A stretch of 64,000 nucleotides of DNA, taken from NCBI GenBank assembly GCA_940337035.1, contig CALNHX010005249.1:1-64000 (forward strand), written 5' to 3'. The translations under genes and the position numbers were made by a program. The notes below the pieces were generated by a model. That model had not been told where the DNA came from. It made no database searches and saw only the letters and a program-made list of their open reading frames with translations. Numbering within the stretch: position 1 is the first letter of the stretch; every line of letters begins with the position of its first letter. Shown in pieces: positions 24,490 through 37,071 of the stretch. This DNA is from Agriotes lineatus (lineage: Eukaryota; Arthropoda; Insecta; Coleoptera; Elateridae).

Positions 24490-27399
24490 GACAAATATTC
24501 TTGTTTTTGATTATGCTTTGGCGTTTATATTACTTAGTGCAACTCAGGAAGTGTTCGAAACGATAAAAAACGACCGGGAAGTTATTACCTACACACAGAA
24601 GTGAAAATACTGGACAATGATCAAACTGTTGAACAATCTAAGAATTGTTAGTAAAGAATAAGAATATATCAGTACACAGTGGCTAAGCAAAGTCAATTTA
24701 TAATGAAGTAATACGGCTATTGTTGGACTACCTTACAACGTACAGCACACTTAAGTTGTAAACTGCTACCTTTACCAATATATTAAAGAAAATATCACAG
24801 AAACATTACTTTATATACATTATACATTCCTGTTTTTCTTCAACTTCCGTAGAAAGTACTACATCTACTCTTTGCCCTATTACGGTAGTCCTGTTATCTA
24901 TAATGCAATTAAGTGTCGTATGTTGCAATTACCTATTTAGTTACTATATTTGTGGTAACCGTTGTGGCTGCAATTGCGATTGTTTTTATTATAGATTAAA
25001 ATTTAATAGGCGATTGTGGAGACGCATACTGATAGACCATAAAGTGAAGAACTGGTAAGCAAAAGTGTTATGTGGCAATATATTATGGCAGAATCGGGAA
25101 TTGAAATGCTGACATAATAATTGTGGTGACAGGTACGTTGTAGCTATAGTACAGATGATTACGCATGGTTTGAACAATGTTGAACCATTTGCTGCCCCCT
25201 AATGGCAAAGCAAAACATATTTTGCATCGCATCCTCTCGTGTCTTGTTCAAAACGATTGACCAGTTTGCAAGTGTAACTAAGAAACTATGAAGTTAAAGC
25301 CTCTAAATAATCCGTGTAAATCTACCATAAAGTACAGACGATAGCTAGTCGATTGTATTGTTGTCAGGGAGTAGCATCGTATTTGTTATCGATCCAGGTT
25401 TACCTAAACAAAGTTATTTGTCACGGGTAGCTAATATTTGAGACACTGCCAAACCATGTACGTTAGTATGTTGTTCACAAACTTTCGACAATTAAAATGT
25501 AATGGTTGAAGGCTGTGTAGTATTGAGAAGTTGCATAAAGAGAATGCATTATGACTTCTAAAAGAGCAGTATCAACTTAGCTTTACACTTTTCAGAAAGC
25601 TCAGAAAGGACAAGACCTTATTTAAAGTGTAACAAGTGTTGCATTTGCCAATGTAAGTCCTTCGTCGACAAAATATTAACGCACCAGGCACTTTTCAATA
25701 ATAGTTGATGTTTCTCTGTGTTACGATCCGAAGGCGCCGCTTAATAAATTTTCACTAGATTTCACTGTAGATTCGGCAACCTTGAATACCGTCATGCGTT
25801 GCAGGTCACCTGTAAATACAGCTCTGTAGCATTTAGATTTTCGAGCGACGTGCTTTTGTCTTCGAGGTGCTGGCTGCCATATTTATTATTTTCGGAAAAC
25901 TAAAAGATTCTTAGTTTTGCACCTGCATCTTCGTCACAAGAGCAGTCTTGGTCTTGTTGTTGGATCGCCGCAGGATCCTAACTAATTGGGGATACATTTT
26001 TCTTAGAGTAAAATCTCCCAATTACGTTCTCATTTGTTCTGCTTCTTTTGCACTTATTCTCCAGTTTTGGTTACGTCATTTGGTTTATATGTTTGCAATC
26101 GCATGTTACTGCGTCAGGGTGGCTGTTCATCACCAACCATTTTTATTTCTATTTCTGTGTAGGGCTTTCTATCCCGTATTAAGTTTTCATTTGTGACAGG
26201 TACAGTTAGTGGAATAACCTGATTATATACAATCACATGCATTGTTTGGCGATTATAGCAAAGATTATGTGTTGGAAATGACCGATAATATTATTAACAT
26301 TTTTTGTATGAACGTATTACGTCCGAGGCTGCTTTTTCAAAGATCGCATTCGGACCTCAACTTTATTCGTAGCTCTTCTGAGCGCAAATGTATGCTCCTC
26401 ATTCAGTGTTTTTAGTACTTCGCTCGATAGGACCGTACGCTTTTATCAAATTACCCTTTTTTGCTTATATAGTCCCGTGCACAACTAGTGCGCCAAATTT
26501 ATTATAATAACTAATATATCAACAATTTGTTGTTCTTAGTAAACTTGTCTTTCTGTAGATTATCGTCGTCGTTTGGAATAAACTTATTGTTGATGTTTTA
26601 CACGAGACAACCTGTTTCATGTCGCAGCTCATCTACGACGCGTTGTTTGAAGGAGCATAACACGATAAGTTGTTGAACCTGGCGCCCTTAGCAATTATTG
26701 CTAATAACTGGTAAGGCATGCTGATTGAGCTTGTTGTTTGGAATACTAAAAATGACGATATCTGGCATTTTTGTTAATGTCACACTTTACCTAAACCTGA
26801 CCCAACAGCGTTCGAGAGCCAGCTACTTTCTCTCCAACCAGTTAAATAAAATGCAAGCGTAATATTAACTAGCAACACTTTGTAAGTTCCAATGCTGCTG
26901 ATTTTTGGAATTGGAATAGCTATTTATGAATCAAGTTTCAAAATTAAAGTGTTTTTCACACTAGACGTATTGTGATATACACTATAGAACAAGTTGCAGT
27001 GGCCGCTACATTTCTATAGAAAAATCAAGACTGAGAAAAAGAAAAAGTTTCAAATCAAACATAAATAACGCCAACAGGCGTTGTCATACTCTGTTTCAAA
27101 AACGGCGAAATTACGAACTCAGAGTCAGGCGATTCTGCTGCGGCGACAGCATTACGGGCTACCAGAATATGCCAAGTAACGCGGGTTGCCGCTCTGTCCT
27201 AGGCGATTTCTGCAACGTCCCCCGAATGCATTTTATTTTCTTGTATGTCAAAATGTCACCAAATTTGGAATTCTATTTCTTTGGCATAGTTAGTTGTTCT
27301 GAAAAATCGTTCTGAAAGTACAAATTATAGGCTGTTTTTATTTATTTCCAAAATACTTGGTCGTGTTTAAAATATTTTAAATGTATTTCTTATTATTAC
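24490..27399. other. Intergenic DNA downstream of the cuticle gene
   Basis: No supported gene. Frames of 60-82 codons, such as 25948-26196, show no domain. Composition becomes somewhat more GC-rich at 25.7-27.2 kb without a repeat structure I recognise. Confidence 0.45.
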
Positions 27400-27415
27400 T
27401 GTACTGGGAGTGAAA

Positions 27416-30400
27416 TTACAGCTCTTGTGCGTTTTTCGTATACCATCTTCCACATTCTTCTGTCTCGTCAGTCTTCTTTACATAAATTAAGTGCTTTCCT
27501 GGCTGAATCCATTCTAGAAGCTTTATAACCATATTTCTTTCTGTTGTTGAAATGGCACGGTCATGTGATGCGAATGGTATTACATCACCCTTTCTTTGCT
27601 TCAATCATAGTACTAGGTCGATATATTCAACTTGCTTTCTTTCCCATATATCAACGTTTCTTATTCGGTCTAGTTTAGTTAAACCACCACATCTCCTCAC
27701 AACTATGTACAGTCGTGTTCAAATAAATCTGGGACAATGTTTTTTTCATATGTAGGTTCAGTTAAGAATTGAAGAATAACTCCATGGATTTCCTGCTATC
27801 AGAAAGATTTACATTAAACTTTAACAGGTAATGAAATATGTAACTCTTTCTGATAAGAGGAAATCCATGGAGATATTCTTCAATTCTTAACTGAACCTAC
27901 ATATGAAAAAACCACTGTCCCAGATTTATTTGAACACGACTGTACATATAACTTAAACAATTATCTTAAACATGTTATGCTTCATTGTCGTAGATTTGTG
28001 TTCCATAGCACTGTATTTAATTTATTTACAACTTCTTCTTTGTTCTAATCTACATCATATTTCTTTTTTACTATTTCTTTCTTATGTTATTGTAACTCCT
28101 AGTCCATCATATCTTTTTTACTTATTACTAAGTAGTTTGTTTTTTCGTAATTCATCTCAAGCCGCATTTTCTTGTGCTTTTCACATAGTTGGCGCATCAT
28201 ATATTCTATATCATACTCTTCTGATGCAACAACAATCTAATTGTCTGCAAATTGTAGAAACGATAGAACACTGTCGTCAATACTTATGCCCAGATCCTGG
28301 CGTTATACGATCTTCAAGTCTTCAGAAAATGTTTTTTGAAATAATGGGGAAGCAAGGTATCATTAATATCATCCGCTTTAGATTTTTATAAAATTCTTGA
28401 TCCATAGCACTTGTCATATGTGTTTCTTCGACTATGTTTTCAGAATTCCAAATCTTGTTTGTAATTTCAAACATGTTAATTTCCATTGCAATCGCGTCCT
28501 CTTTTCCTCATACATTCTGTTGGTAACCATTCCCACGTTTTGTTTGGTTATCTCTCTGATTGCATTCCTCTCATATGGCCAAACCAAATTAGTCTTTTGA
28601 CTTATATTCTTCCCACTGCCGTATTCTCCATTCCCATATAGTTTTGAATGTCGTTATTTCTTATATGCTCCAGTCTCGATGTTCTACAGCTTAGTCTGAG
28701 AAAGTCTATTTCTACAGCATTTATTCTTTTTTTGTAATTTCCAACAATTCCGAGCCGTATGTCATTACACTTTCGAATACTGCTTCATATTTTTTTTTGT
28801 TTTTTTAAATCTCTTTTGACCATAATGTAGGGTTATGTATTACTTGTTTTCCTTGTCTGATCTATCTCTCGCTGACTATTTGCTTCTTCCGTTATTACCA
28901 TTTCTTAGAAGCTACTAGGGCTTTGTCATCCAACTTCAAATTTTTCGTTTCTGTGTTTTTGTCTCCTGCTACCAAATACATGGTTTTGTCTATATTTAGG
29001 TTTGAACCTCGTTTTTTATATGTTTTTATGAATTTCATAGCCATGTAACTGCGGTCGTCCTCATCTGCTGCTACAATCACCTGATCATCCGCAAACAAAA
29101 GTATGTAGAGAAGCCATTATAAATTGGTATTCCCAATTGGTCACATTTATTTCTCCAGTCCTTTAGTGATTCCTCTATGCAGATTTTGAGTAATGTGGGC
29201 GATAGAGAACATCCCTGTTCGAGCCCTTTTGAAGTGGTGACACTATCCGATAGTGAATTTCCGATTTTAATCTTATTTTATTGTGTTCTATACAGTGCTC
29301 TGATGGTAAATACCTATTTACAATTAATTTAACTTTTATCTAAAACGACAAACATTTTGTTAATAGGGACTGAATCGTAGGCTCTGTGTATATCGATAAA
29401 TATTAAATGTGTATCCATGCTTTCTTCCTTCCTCGTTCCTATTACTTAAGGGAGTGTCAAAATAGTGTCCATGCAGGATCAACCAGAGCTAAAACCGTTT
29501 TGATCTTCACATACTTTGATCTCACCATCAATTGTTGATTTAAGTATTCATCCATACAGTCTTGGGTTAGATCATGTCACACTAATGCCCTGGTAATTTG
29601 CACAATCTCGGTTCTTTCTCTTTTTAGATATAGAAGTCGTAATATAATGCCCTTTATCATTCTTTTAGTATTTTTTTGCCTTTAATCAAACAATCATTAA
29701 ATATATCTACTAGTACTTCTATTACTACCGACGGGCTATTCCAAAATCGTTCCCTTTTTATAGTTTTTAATGCTCTTTTCACCTCGTCTATTGTCATTCT
29801 AGTAATTTCCGTCTCTTCGTCTGTAGTTCTTTGCTGATTATTTATTGTTTTGTATTCCTCTCTGGCTTCTGTTAACAAGTTCTCATAGTATTTTATCCAT
29901 TGGTTAATTCCAATTAATTCCATTTTAGTTGTATTTTTTTTGTTTCTGTACAGATTTTTTAACTTTTCTACTTTGTCCTACGTATTATTTTCTATTGTCT
30001 ATATCGCTTATTTAACCATATGCAATATAGCTGCTATTTTTCTTCTATTTCTTTCTCCACTTTTTCATTTCACCAGTACTACCAGTAGTTTTTATTTTGG
30101 TATTTCCTTGACGTTATAACTCCTAATGCTTCTCTTGCGGCTTGATCAATAAATTTTTTAAGTAGCCGGTATCTCTTTTCTACGTTTCTAATGCACGAAT
30201 TGTTTAGTTTGCTTGCTAACCGCCACGGGTATAGAAATTGTGTCGTTTTATATTATATCTTGCATCCTCTATAATTTCATGCATTTTCTCTTGTTGTTGT
30301 GCTTCGCCTTTTCTGTTTTGATATGCAAAGAACAATTTTCCAAGTAATAACAGATGATCGGTACCGCATTCTGCTCCTCTAAATATTTTTACATCCTGGG

Positions 30401-30517
30401 TTTGAATTTAACTTTGAATTGCATTTCATAATGTGATAATCGATAATAGATCTTTGACTACAGGTGGGTTGTAATCATGTGTTTTTATGGATATCTTTAT
30501 GTTGAAAGAAACCATTC
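27416..30517 (-). pseudogene. LINE reverse transcriptase and C-terminal region
   Basis: Recognisable blocks on the minus strand, from 5' to 3': an NGFFQHKDIHKYTW-like end of the endonuclease just at 30517; the linker MTIDEVKRALKTIK at about 29820-29780; the catalytic block FADDQVIVAADEDD at 29095-29050 (the LFADD box of non-LTR RTs, here F-A-D-D); and a KLLEWIQPGK plus C-terminal stretch at 27416-27604. Numerous frameshifts and stops separate them. The 233-bp MITE at 27710-27942 lies inside the C-terminal part. There is no activity potential. Confidence 0.75.
27710..27942. mobile_element. Palindromic Tc1/mariner-type MITE, copy 1
   Basis: A 233-bp element flanked by TA (27708-27709 and 27943-27944). 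It starts CAGTCGTGTTCAAATAAATC and ends with its reverse complement. The inverted match continues for most of each half, so the whole element folds into a hairpin. There is no coding capacity. A second copy lies at 62976-63201. It is inserted in the C-terminal region of the LINE. Confidence 0.9.
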
Positions 30518-30524
30518 ATAATAG

Positions 30525-31264
30525 CAAGGCGGTCTATATTGTTCCAGGCCATGACACTAGCTCTGTTGCCAGATTGTGTGCTAGGCCATTCCAAGGCACA
30601 CTAAGTTTTGTTTGTTTGAAATATATTTGACATTAAGAACTATTTTGACAAGGCAGTTCATATAAGTACTAAAAATGTCTTTGAGGTGTTACGTACCAAG
30701 CTGCAAGTCAACTTACGCTTCATCAGTTGCTCCATATGTTAGCGTGTTTAAGTTTTCATCTAATTGAACGGTGACACAAAAATAGAAAGACATTTTGCAT
30801 TTAGAGAACTGGCAGATAGGAAAGGCTAGTGTTGTGTGTGAATGGCACTTTAGAAGAGCAGATATAAAAGGTAATAAGATGAAGAGACTTGTTCTGTCTG
30901 CAATATCACTAGCTTCCAGGAAAGTTATTTTGAAGAAATTACTGTTTTCGATGAAGCCAAAATTAGTAAAAATTTACTTGCAATGGAAAATTAGGTACGT
31001 ACCTATTAGGAATTGTTTTTAAATCTAATATTACGGTGAAGTGGTGCACTGCGATGTAAATAGCAGTGATTTTATAGATTTTCTTTCAACTGGAATGCAT
31101 CACAATGACAGGGATAGTGCACTGACAGATTGTTCATTTAGTGACCGAAACTAGTAATTTTTTGTTAAAGGTGGGCTAAGCCATGTTGCCAGATTGTGGT
31201 AGGCCATTCCAAAGCTCACTTTACAGGCCCAGTGTCATGGCCTGGAACAATATAGACCACCTTG
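30525..31264 (+). mobile_element. P-element-like (THAP) transposon remnant
   Basis: A 740-bp element with inverted ends of about 34 bp: CAAGGCGGTCTATATTGTTC on the left, and the same with one change on the right. P elements likewise begin CA. The 7-bp ATAATAG flanks both sides (30518-30524 and 31265-31271); the P superfamily typically duplicates 8 bp. Inside the ends are direct copies of a GTTGCCAGATTGTG-containing segment (about 30562 and 31172). The interior encodes part of a THAP DNA-binding domain. The catalytic part is deleted. Confidence 0.75.
30675..30960 (+). pseudogene. THAP-domain fragment of a P-like transposase
   Basis: ATG at 30675 opens a segment reading MSLRCYVPSC, the CxxxxC half of a C2CH THAP zinc finger. 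After a frameshift and stop near 30765 comes HLENWQIGKASVVCEWHF, where CEWHF supplies the final C-x2-H of the motif. THAP domains recognise transposon ends in the P-element superfamily. No RNase H-like catalytic region follows; the frame is short and ends at 31022. The fragment is non-functional. Confidence 0.75.
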
Positions 31265-31271
31265 ATAATAG

Positions 31272-34200
31272 CAGAGCTGGGCAGTAATTAATTACTTTTT
31301 AATTAAATTACTAATTAAATTCCTTTTTGTGTATTTGCCTTGAAATTGAATTACTTTTCAAAATGCGGTAATTGTAATTGGGAATTGCCATTTTTGTTAA
31401 AAAGTACTTGAAAATTACTTTTTGAAAGTAATTAATTACTACATTCAATTACTCAATTACTTTTGTGTAATTAAATTACTCTAAAGTATTTAAATTACTT
31501 TACAAGTATTTGAATTACCCGTGGTAATTGAAATTACTCGAGGTAATTGAATTACTTTGTGGTATTTCAATTACTGAATTACTGACCTCGATTGGGTGCC
31601 AAATCTCCAGAACGCAAAAAATAAGATAAGTTACATATTAAGCAAACCGCAATAGAAGCGTAATTTATCTGGCGAGTCGAAAACAGCAACTATCGCATTT
31701 TGTACGACGCGTCACGAGCAGTGTTGCCAGATTTGGGGTCAAGTTCCTAATTCTAGGGGATCTGAAGAGGCTGTTAACGACAAACTTTAGTAAAATGTGA
31801 TTAGCTACTTTTCTAGGGTTTTTACGTACAATTTGGAGGGAATATTAGGATATTAACATTATTGAATCAATTTAATTCTGTTGAAGTTATCGAACTTTAT
31901 TAATAGTGGTTTATTGTTTGTTTTTAACTCGGTAATCTGATCGCGGATACTGTGCGTCAGATTTGCGCCTGAAAATTCCCTTATCATCGCTTCAGAAGGA
32001 ATGATGTTTATGTCACGTATTTGCCATTATTAATCGCTGCGAATCCAACGCAGTCTTTGCAATACTTAGCAAAGTCGACAAATAAAGTCCTGTTGACCGC
32101 CGATTAGGTTTGGATTTTGGACGCTTTATTTACTTTTTTATGATGTGAAGTACCGGTTCGTTTGAAAATGTTGTTCGTGTGTGGTTATTCTTTTAAGTGA
32201 AATTATAAAACAGACGTTCACTGGATCGGAAATAGGACTACCTAAAAGGGTTCTACTTTCCTCACAAAAAATATCTATTTTACAGATTTAGAGATAAAAT
32301 CACCTAATTTACATTTTTTTAAACAATGCAAGTAAAACATTTTGTCGTTTTTGTCATTACACATAATTAAAATGATCTTTATTTAAAAATATCTTTTACG
32401 TTTCGCTAATTCATTATTAGCTTCATCAGAAACATTGGTTTAAAACATAGGACAAAGGGACAATTACTATAACAATCTGTAAAATATAGGTACATGTTAG
32501 TGTTTGGACTTGTGAAAGAATAAGTATCCTCAATTATGTCAATTTACCTGTCTTTTGTTTTCAAACAGTTGAAGTAGTTGGAATGGTAACATCTTTTATT
32601 GTTGATACGATCTCGTTAGATAAAACATTCTTAGTTTTCATAGTTTGTAGCTGTTTTTGTATCTGCTGTACAAATTCTTATTTCAATCAGCGGTTTTCAA
32701 CTAGGTTTATCAGTCACCTGTCAACTTTCAACAGTCTCTGATCAACACCAAATTGATATTTTGTTTTAAAATATCAAGTTATCTAATACATTTTTATAGC
32801 TATTTGTATTACTAGGCAGTACAATGTATCATTCCCTCCCGCGGATGTAGTTTAATTCTTCAGGGTTAGCGAGAACAGTACCTAATCAATTGTAATCATG
32901 CAAGGGAGGAATTTACGTATCAGTCCAGAGTTATACATTCAACACTTTAACATTTTATGATGTGACAATCTCTTGTATTCAGCTGCATTCAAAAATATTT
33001 AAATATGAAAACCAGGAGGTTAGTTGATTTATTATTAATCACATTGCCTCCCGTCTCTAATGGCAACGGTAGTCAATGTAGTATATTCCCTCCAACTGCC
33101 ATTGGAAACCGACCTGGGAACCAAACGTATATTTTTGGGAAACCCCTAACAGGCGACAAAAAATGTTACTTTCGTATATAGGGGTAAAAACTATTTTCTA
33201 ACTGAGCCAATAAAAAATACTCAAGTTGCGCCAATAGAATCACACTACGTTTCTACAAAATCTAAATAAAAATTTGCTGCCAAACAATTAAAAAATCCAA
33301 TGCTCCACCCTGTATAGTTAGGTAAGTTACATATTTTCGTCATTCAGCTTCATGTTAGGCGTATTTAATAGTACATTGTTCTAAAAGTTAAAAGAAGTGA
33401 GAGTTTTTCAACGTTTAATTTACGAGCAAGCGATGCAAAACGAGTGAATTAATTTATTACGAACATGGAAAAATTACTTTTATAACATATTCAGCGTGCT
33501 ATTTTTTCTAATATAATTACAAAATGTAGCCAAAATGAAATGCGACATTTCTTCATATTCAAAAAAATATATATTTTTTAAATCGGCTGTGAAGAACGTC
33601 GAAATCGTCAAATAAAATACGAGAAATGGGCAATGAAGTAATCCATTGTTTTACGACTTTGTGTAGGCGGTTGGACGATAGGTAAACGTCAACCGACGTC
33701 AACATAACCTACAAAAGTTGGTTAAAATGTTGTAATTTCGCGATTTAAAGAACAATGTGCCCCACGGCACTGGAAGTTCCTTTTTATCTCTCATGCGGTT
33801 TATTTGCTTTGGCCCTACGGGCCTCGGCAACTAAATTCGCAATCGTGATAAAAAGCTCAACTTCACGGATAACCTATGTGGAAACTAATATAAAAAATAT
33901 ATACATTTGAACTCTCAAGTCCCTATACCTTCTTACTGAAGGGACTTTGTACTAAGGTATATTAGGTTTAATCGGTTTATTATAACCTAAGGAATCTATG
34001 CCAAATCGGTGTCGCATTTTTTTTTGGACACCCTGTATAATTGTTATCCTTGAATTTATTTATTAACTTACATCTTACTTCAAAACAAATTAAAAACTTT
34101 TGGTTTTGGTGAACGGTGCATGTAGCTACAATATTTAATTATCAAAAAACCTTCAAAAGTGAAAGAGTATGTAGGTTACTATAGCTAACAAAACAATTAA

Positions 34201-34474
34201 GCATTTTTAGATTAAGATTACGAATCAACACAACACTAATGTTAGTTGCAACTTGCAAGAAAGTTCTACTAAATAAAACTACGTAGTGACAATAATTTTT
34301 ATTGAAAGTAATTGAAAAAGTAATTGATGTTGTACAATTACAATTACTAAGTAATTGGTAATTGAATTACTATTTCCTGTGAGTAATTAAATCTCTGGTA
34401 ATTAAATTACTGCGGTGGGCAGTAATTGGTAATTAGTAATTAATTACTTTTTAAAAGTAATTTGCCCAGCTCTG
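31272..34474. mobile_element. Non-autonomous hAT element, 3.2 kb, with perfect 8-bp target duplication
   Basis: The ends CAGAGCTGGGCA and TGCCCAGCTCTG-type (right end TTTGCCCAGCTCTG) are classic hAT termini. GATAATAG is repeated exactly at 31264-31271 and 34475-34482, the 8-bp hAT duplication. About 300 bp inside the left end and 180 bp inside the right end are packed with TAATTAAATTAC-like subterminal motifs. No transposase is recognisable in the 2.7-kb interior, which holds AT-rich DNA and fragments resembling other insect repeats (for example 32360-32440). It would need a transposase supplied in trans. Confidence 0.88.
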
Positions 34475-34482
34475 GATAATAG

Positions 34483-35010
34483 TCATATTAAATTTGTCAC
34501 ATATTTCTATAAGCCGTTTTCCATTCTTATTTAAGGTTCCTTCAACATATTTACCCACAACGGTGTCGTTTCTGTTCCTTCCACTCCGTGCGTTGAGATC
34601 GCCTAAAATGACTATTCCTTTTTTGCTACTTATAGAACTCAGCATTGTTTTTAAATTATTCTCAAGCTCATTCTTTGCTGCTTCGTCAGCATCGTTTGTG
34701 GGGCATACACGGCAGTTATCACTATCTTATCTTAATGTATCTTTAACTCAAGCTTGTGCTCATTGGTTTCTTCCCAGCTTTGTATGCACTTTCTATATCG
34801 TTTGCTAATTACTATTGCTACTCCCGCTAGGGTTATTTTTGCTTTGTCCACTCCACTGTAGAAATGCAGGTAATCTCTGTATTCCTCTACACATTTTCCG
34901 TTTTTAGTCTCAGTAAGAATGGCTACATCAATATGATATTTCATTAACTCGTTCAACACTTAATTCTTTTTTGTGTTCATTCCTTGCATATTCAATGTTC
35001 CAAAATGTAA
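34483..35010 (-). pseudogene. LINE apurinic-like endonuclease domain
   Basis: Minus-strand blocks include MKYHIDVAILTETKNGK (the IxxLTET motif of EEP endonucleases), VAIVISKRYRKCI, and VILGDLNARSGRNRNDTV (the GDLN/NAR active-site motif), ending in ICDKFNM at the hAT insertion. The downstream continuation resumes at 30517 after the inserted elements. One frameshift lies between 34645 and 34732. Confidence 0.75.
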
Positions 35011-35724
35011 TGTTCGCTTTTGATGCTTACGTCGTCGTCTTCTGTTACTAGGCTTTTTAACGGTTTACTATTTTTGCGGATAGTAAGCTGCTAACCGTAA
35101 CAACTCAACCCCCAACCTGGCGGACCAGGGTATCTCCAAATTTAGTCTGGACCTTCACCTGAGACCTGACCGACAAGGGAGACCCTACCAGGAGCTGAAT
35201 AAGCACCAGTCGATGTAGCTCACAGAATCATTAGAACACGCAAGCCTCCTTACCTAGCAAAATGTCTTCGAAAAGGTGGAGATACCATTTTGAGGAGGTA
35301 CAAACTCGGTCATAATGTATTGACTCCCTGTTTTGCTATAATTCTGCATGTAGTTGGAGTAAATTCCAAGCTCAACGTATATATGAAGGTTGTAGATTCA
35401 TTATTAAAGCTTTTTAAATTATGTTGGTAATTGTATACAGGGACGTTTTATTTTGTGTATACATACGAGCTATGTATACTTTTATAAAAAAAGTGTCAAC
35501 GCATTGTTTTAGTGTTAATTATAGATGAAATTTTGGGTAGTTCTAATGCAAGGAATGGGCCTTTCTGGATATTTTTCGAAAATATGCGTTACAGTTCTCA
35601 AGCACAAGCTGGTACCATGTTAACATTTAAAATTTTTTTTATGCTGTACATGGTGGTATTTAAAAATCACAATTTTATGGATAACTCAAAAAATACAAAT
35701 TAAATACTATTAATTTGACGTTAA

Positions 35725-36415
35725 AAAATCTGGTGTGATACACTCACACAACTTCCTTTTACAGTGATCTTATAATTAGTCAAAAATTTCATTTTTAATT
35801 TTTAACCATTTGTTAAAAATTTTCAAAAATTACAAATTCTACAAAAACGGTACAAAATCGAGTGTTAGTTGAAGAGACAAATTTTCTCTTGAATTTTAAG
35901 GTGAATTCAAAAATGTAATAATATACCGAGTGTTTTATTTAAAATAGGAGTTAATAAAAAAAATAGAAAAAAAAACAAAAGAAACCCACTTTAGAAGTAT
36001 TCAACTGGAAAATCACCTATCTCACATCAATACACATTAAAAATGTAAGAAAAATGTAAAATTTAAAAAAAATCGTTAGAGCCGTTTTTGAAAAAATCGA
36101 AAAAAACTGAAAAATCACAAGAGTAAACACCTACTTCCGGTTATGCGATTTTCTTCAAAAGCTTGCTGTCTCATCTACATAGTACACAAAACTTATATAT
36201 GAAGTTTCAATGCCATACCTCTTTTCGTTTTTGAGATATTCTGTTCACAGACAGACACACAGACACACAGACAGACAGACAGACAGACCAATGAAAAAAA
36301 ATATGTTTTTTGGGATCAGGGGACTCTAAAACGTGAAGATCTGTTGAAAACTCAATTTCGAATTTTTGGGGTGAATCCAATACTTCCTTTATAGTAGTAA
36401 AAGGAAGTAATAATG
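35725..36415 (+). repeat. Interspersed repeat family 'ACTTCCGGTTATGCG', copy A
   Basis: About 690 bp shared with 45141-45595 (same orientation, truncated) and 63560-64000 (opposite orientation). Landmarks are GGTGTGATACACTCACACAA, a CACCTACTTCCGGTTATGCG segment, a GACA microsatellite and a terminal GGGGTGAATCCAATACTTCC. It has no coding content. The family is unknown to me by name. Confidence 0.8.
36248..36289 (+). repeat. (GACA)n microsatellite
   Basis: About 42 bp of ACAG/ACAC tetranucleotide repeats inside repeat copy A. The equivalent stretch in copy C (63690-63725) is present in reverse orientation. Confidence 0.9.
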
Positions 36416-36582
36416 TGATTACTGTTTTCACGGCAGACTATTCTTTTTAAAAATTGAAGCTTAAATTTTAAATTTAGTGTATATTTGGTTGCGTATAGAT
36501 TGCAATAGAACAAATGCATTGATATGTTTCTTATAAAAGTATACATAGCTCGTATGTATACACAAAACAAAAATTCCCTGTA

Positions 36583-37071
36583 TGTCCATTTTGTGTTCCG
36601 ATAGCTGGTTTGACTTTAGTATAACAAACATAAAATCAATTTTTTCACTACCTTATTTGTAAGTGATGCATACACTGTCAAGTTTGAGGGATGTATCAAA
36701 CATTACAAAGATTGTTACGGTTTCCTTGACAATGTCTTTACTTCACTAGAGAAGTGAATTCCTTACATCCCGCATGTATTACAACTGATAATATATCATG
36801 TCTTCCACTTGGTTAACACGAAGAAAACCATTATCGTTCGTACTATTATCTATTTTTAATCAGAATACAAACACATAGCTCAAAAAACAGCATTCGCTAT
36901 CGTATTCACACATTTTTTCCAAGTATTTTTCACAGTGCGTTTATAACTGTCAAACAAAACGTCACAGCTCTATAAGGCTACTACAATTAGCAAATATCAT
37001 CATTTTACGCCAGGTATTACCTACTGAAAAAAATTATGTACTTTATACAGGATGTAGGAAGATTTACGTAC
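36583..37071. other. AT-rich spacer
   Basis: No gene or element is recognised between the mariner-type element and the large hAT. Confidence 0.5.

Larger units (their letters stand above)
27400..35290 (-). mobile_element. Near full-length non-LTR retrotransposon (LINE), broken by three later insertions
   Basis: The element reads on the minus strand, with its 5' end near 35290 and 3' end near 27400. Order: a GC-richer 5' leader (35000-35290), an endonuclease-like domain (34483-35000), reverse transcriptase (about 30517 down to 28700) and the C-terminal region to 27416. Three elements interrupt it: a P-like element (30525-31264), a hAT (31272-34474) and a MITE (27710-27942). Without them it is about 3.7 kb, a normal LINE length. 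Many stops and frameshifts show it is long dead. The clade is uncertain; the endonuclease and RT motifs resemble insect RTE/Jockey-like elements. Confidence 0.8.
35438..36580. mobile_element. Tc1/mariner-type element with a nested repeat
   Basis: Inverted ends match well over about 55 bp: inward from CAGGGACG on the left and CAGGGAA on the right, both followed by GTGTATACATACGAGCTATG-type sequence. TA flanks each side (35436-35437 and 36581-36582). No transposase is recognisable. The middle is largely a copy of the repeat family described at 35725-36415. Confidence 0.75.

Noticed and set aside
31719..31740. CAGTGTTGCCAGATTTG as the left end of another hAT
   Set aside because: No matching inverted right end or 8-bp duplication was found downstream within the enclosing element.
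33300..34040. ACCCTGTATA motifs (33308, 34029) as paired mariner ends
   Set aside because: Both face the same way, so they cannot be the two ends of one element.
36241..36295. GACA repeats as a CRISPR-like array
   Set aside because: It is a simple 4-bp microsatellite without spacers, in a eukaryotic genome.
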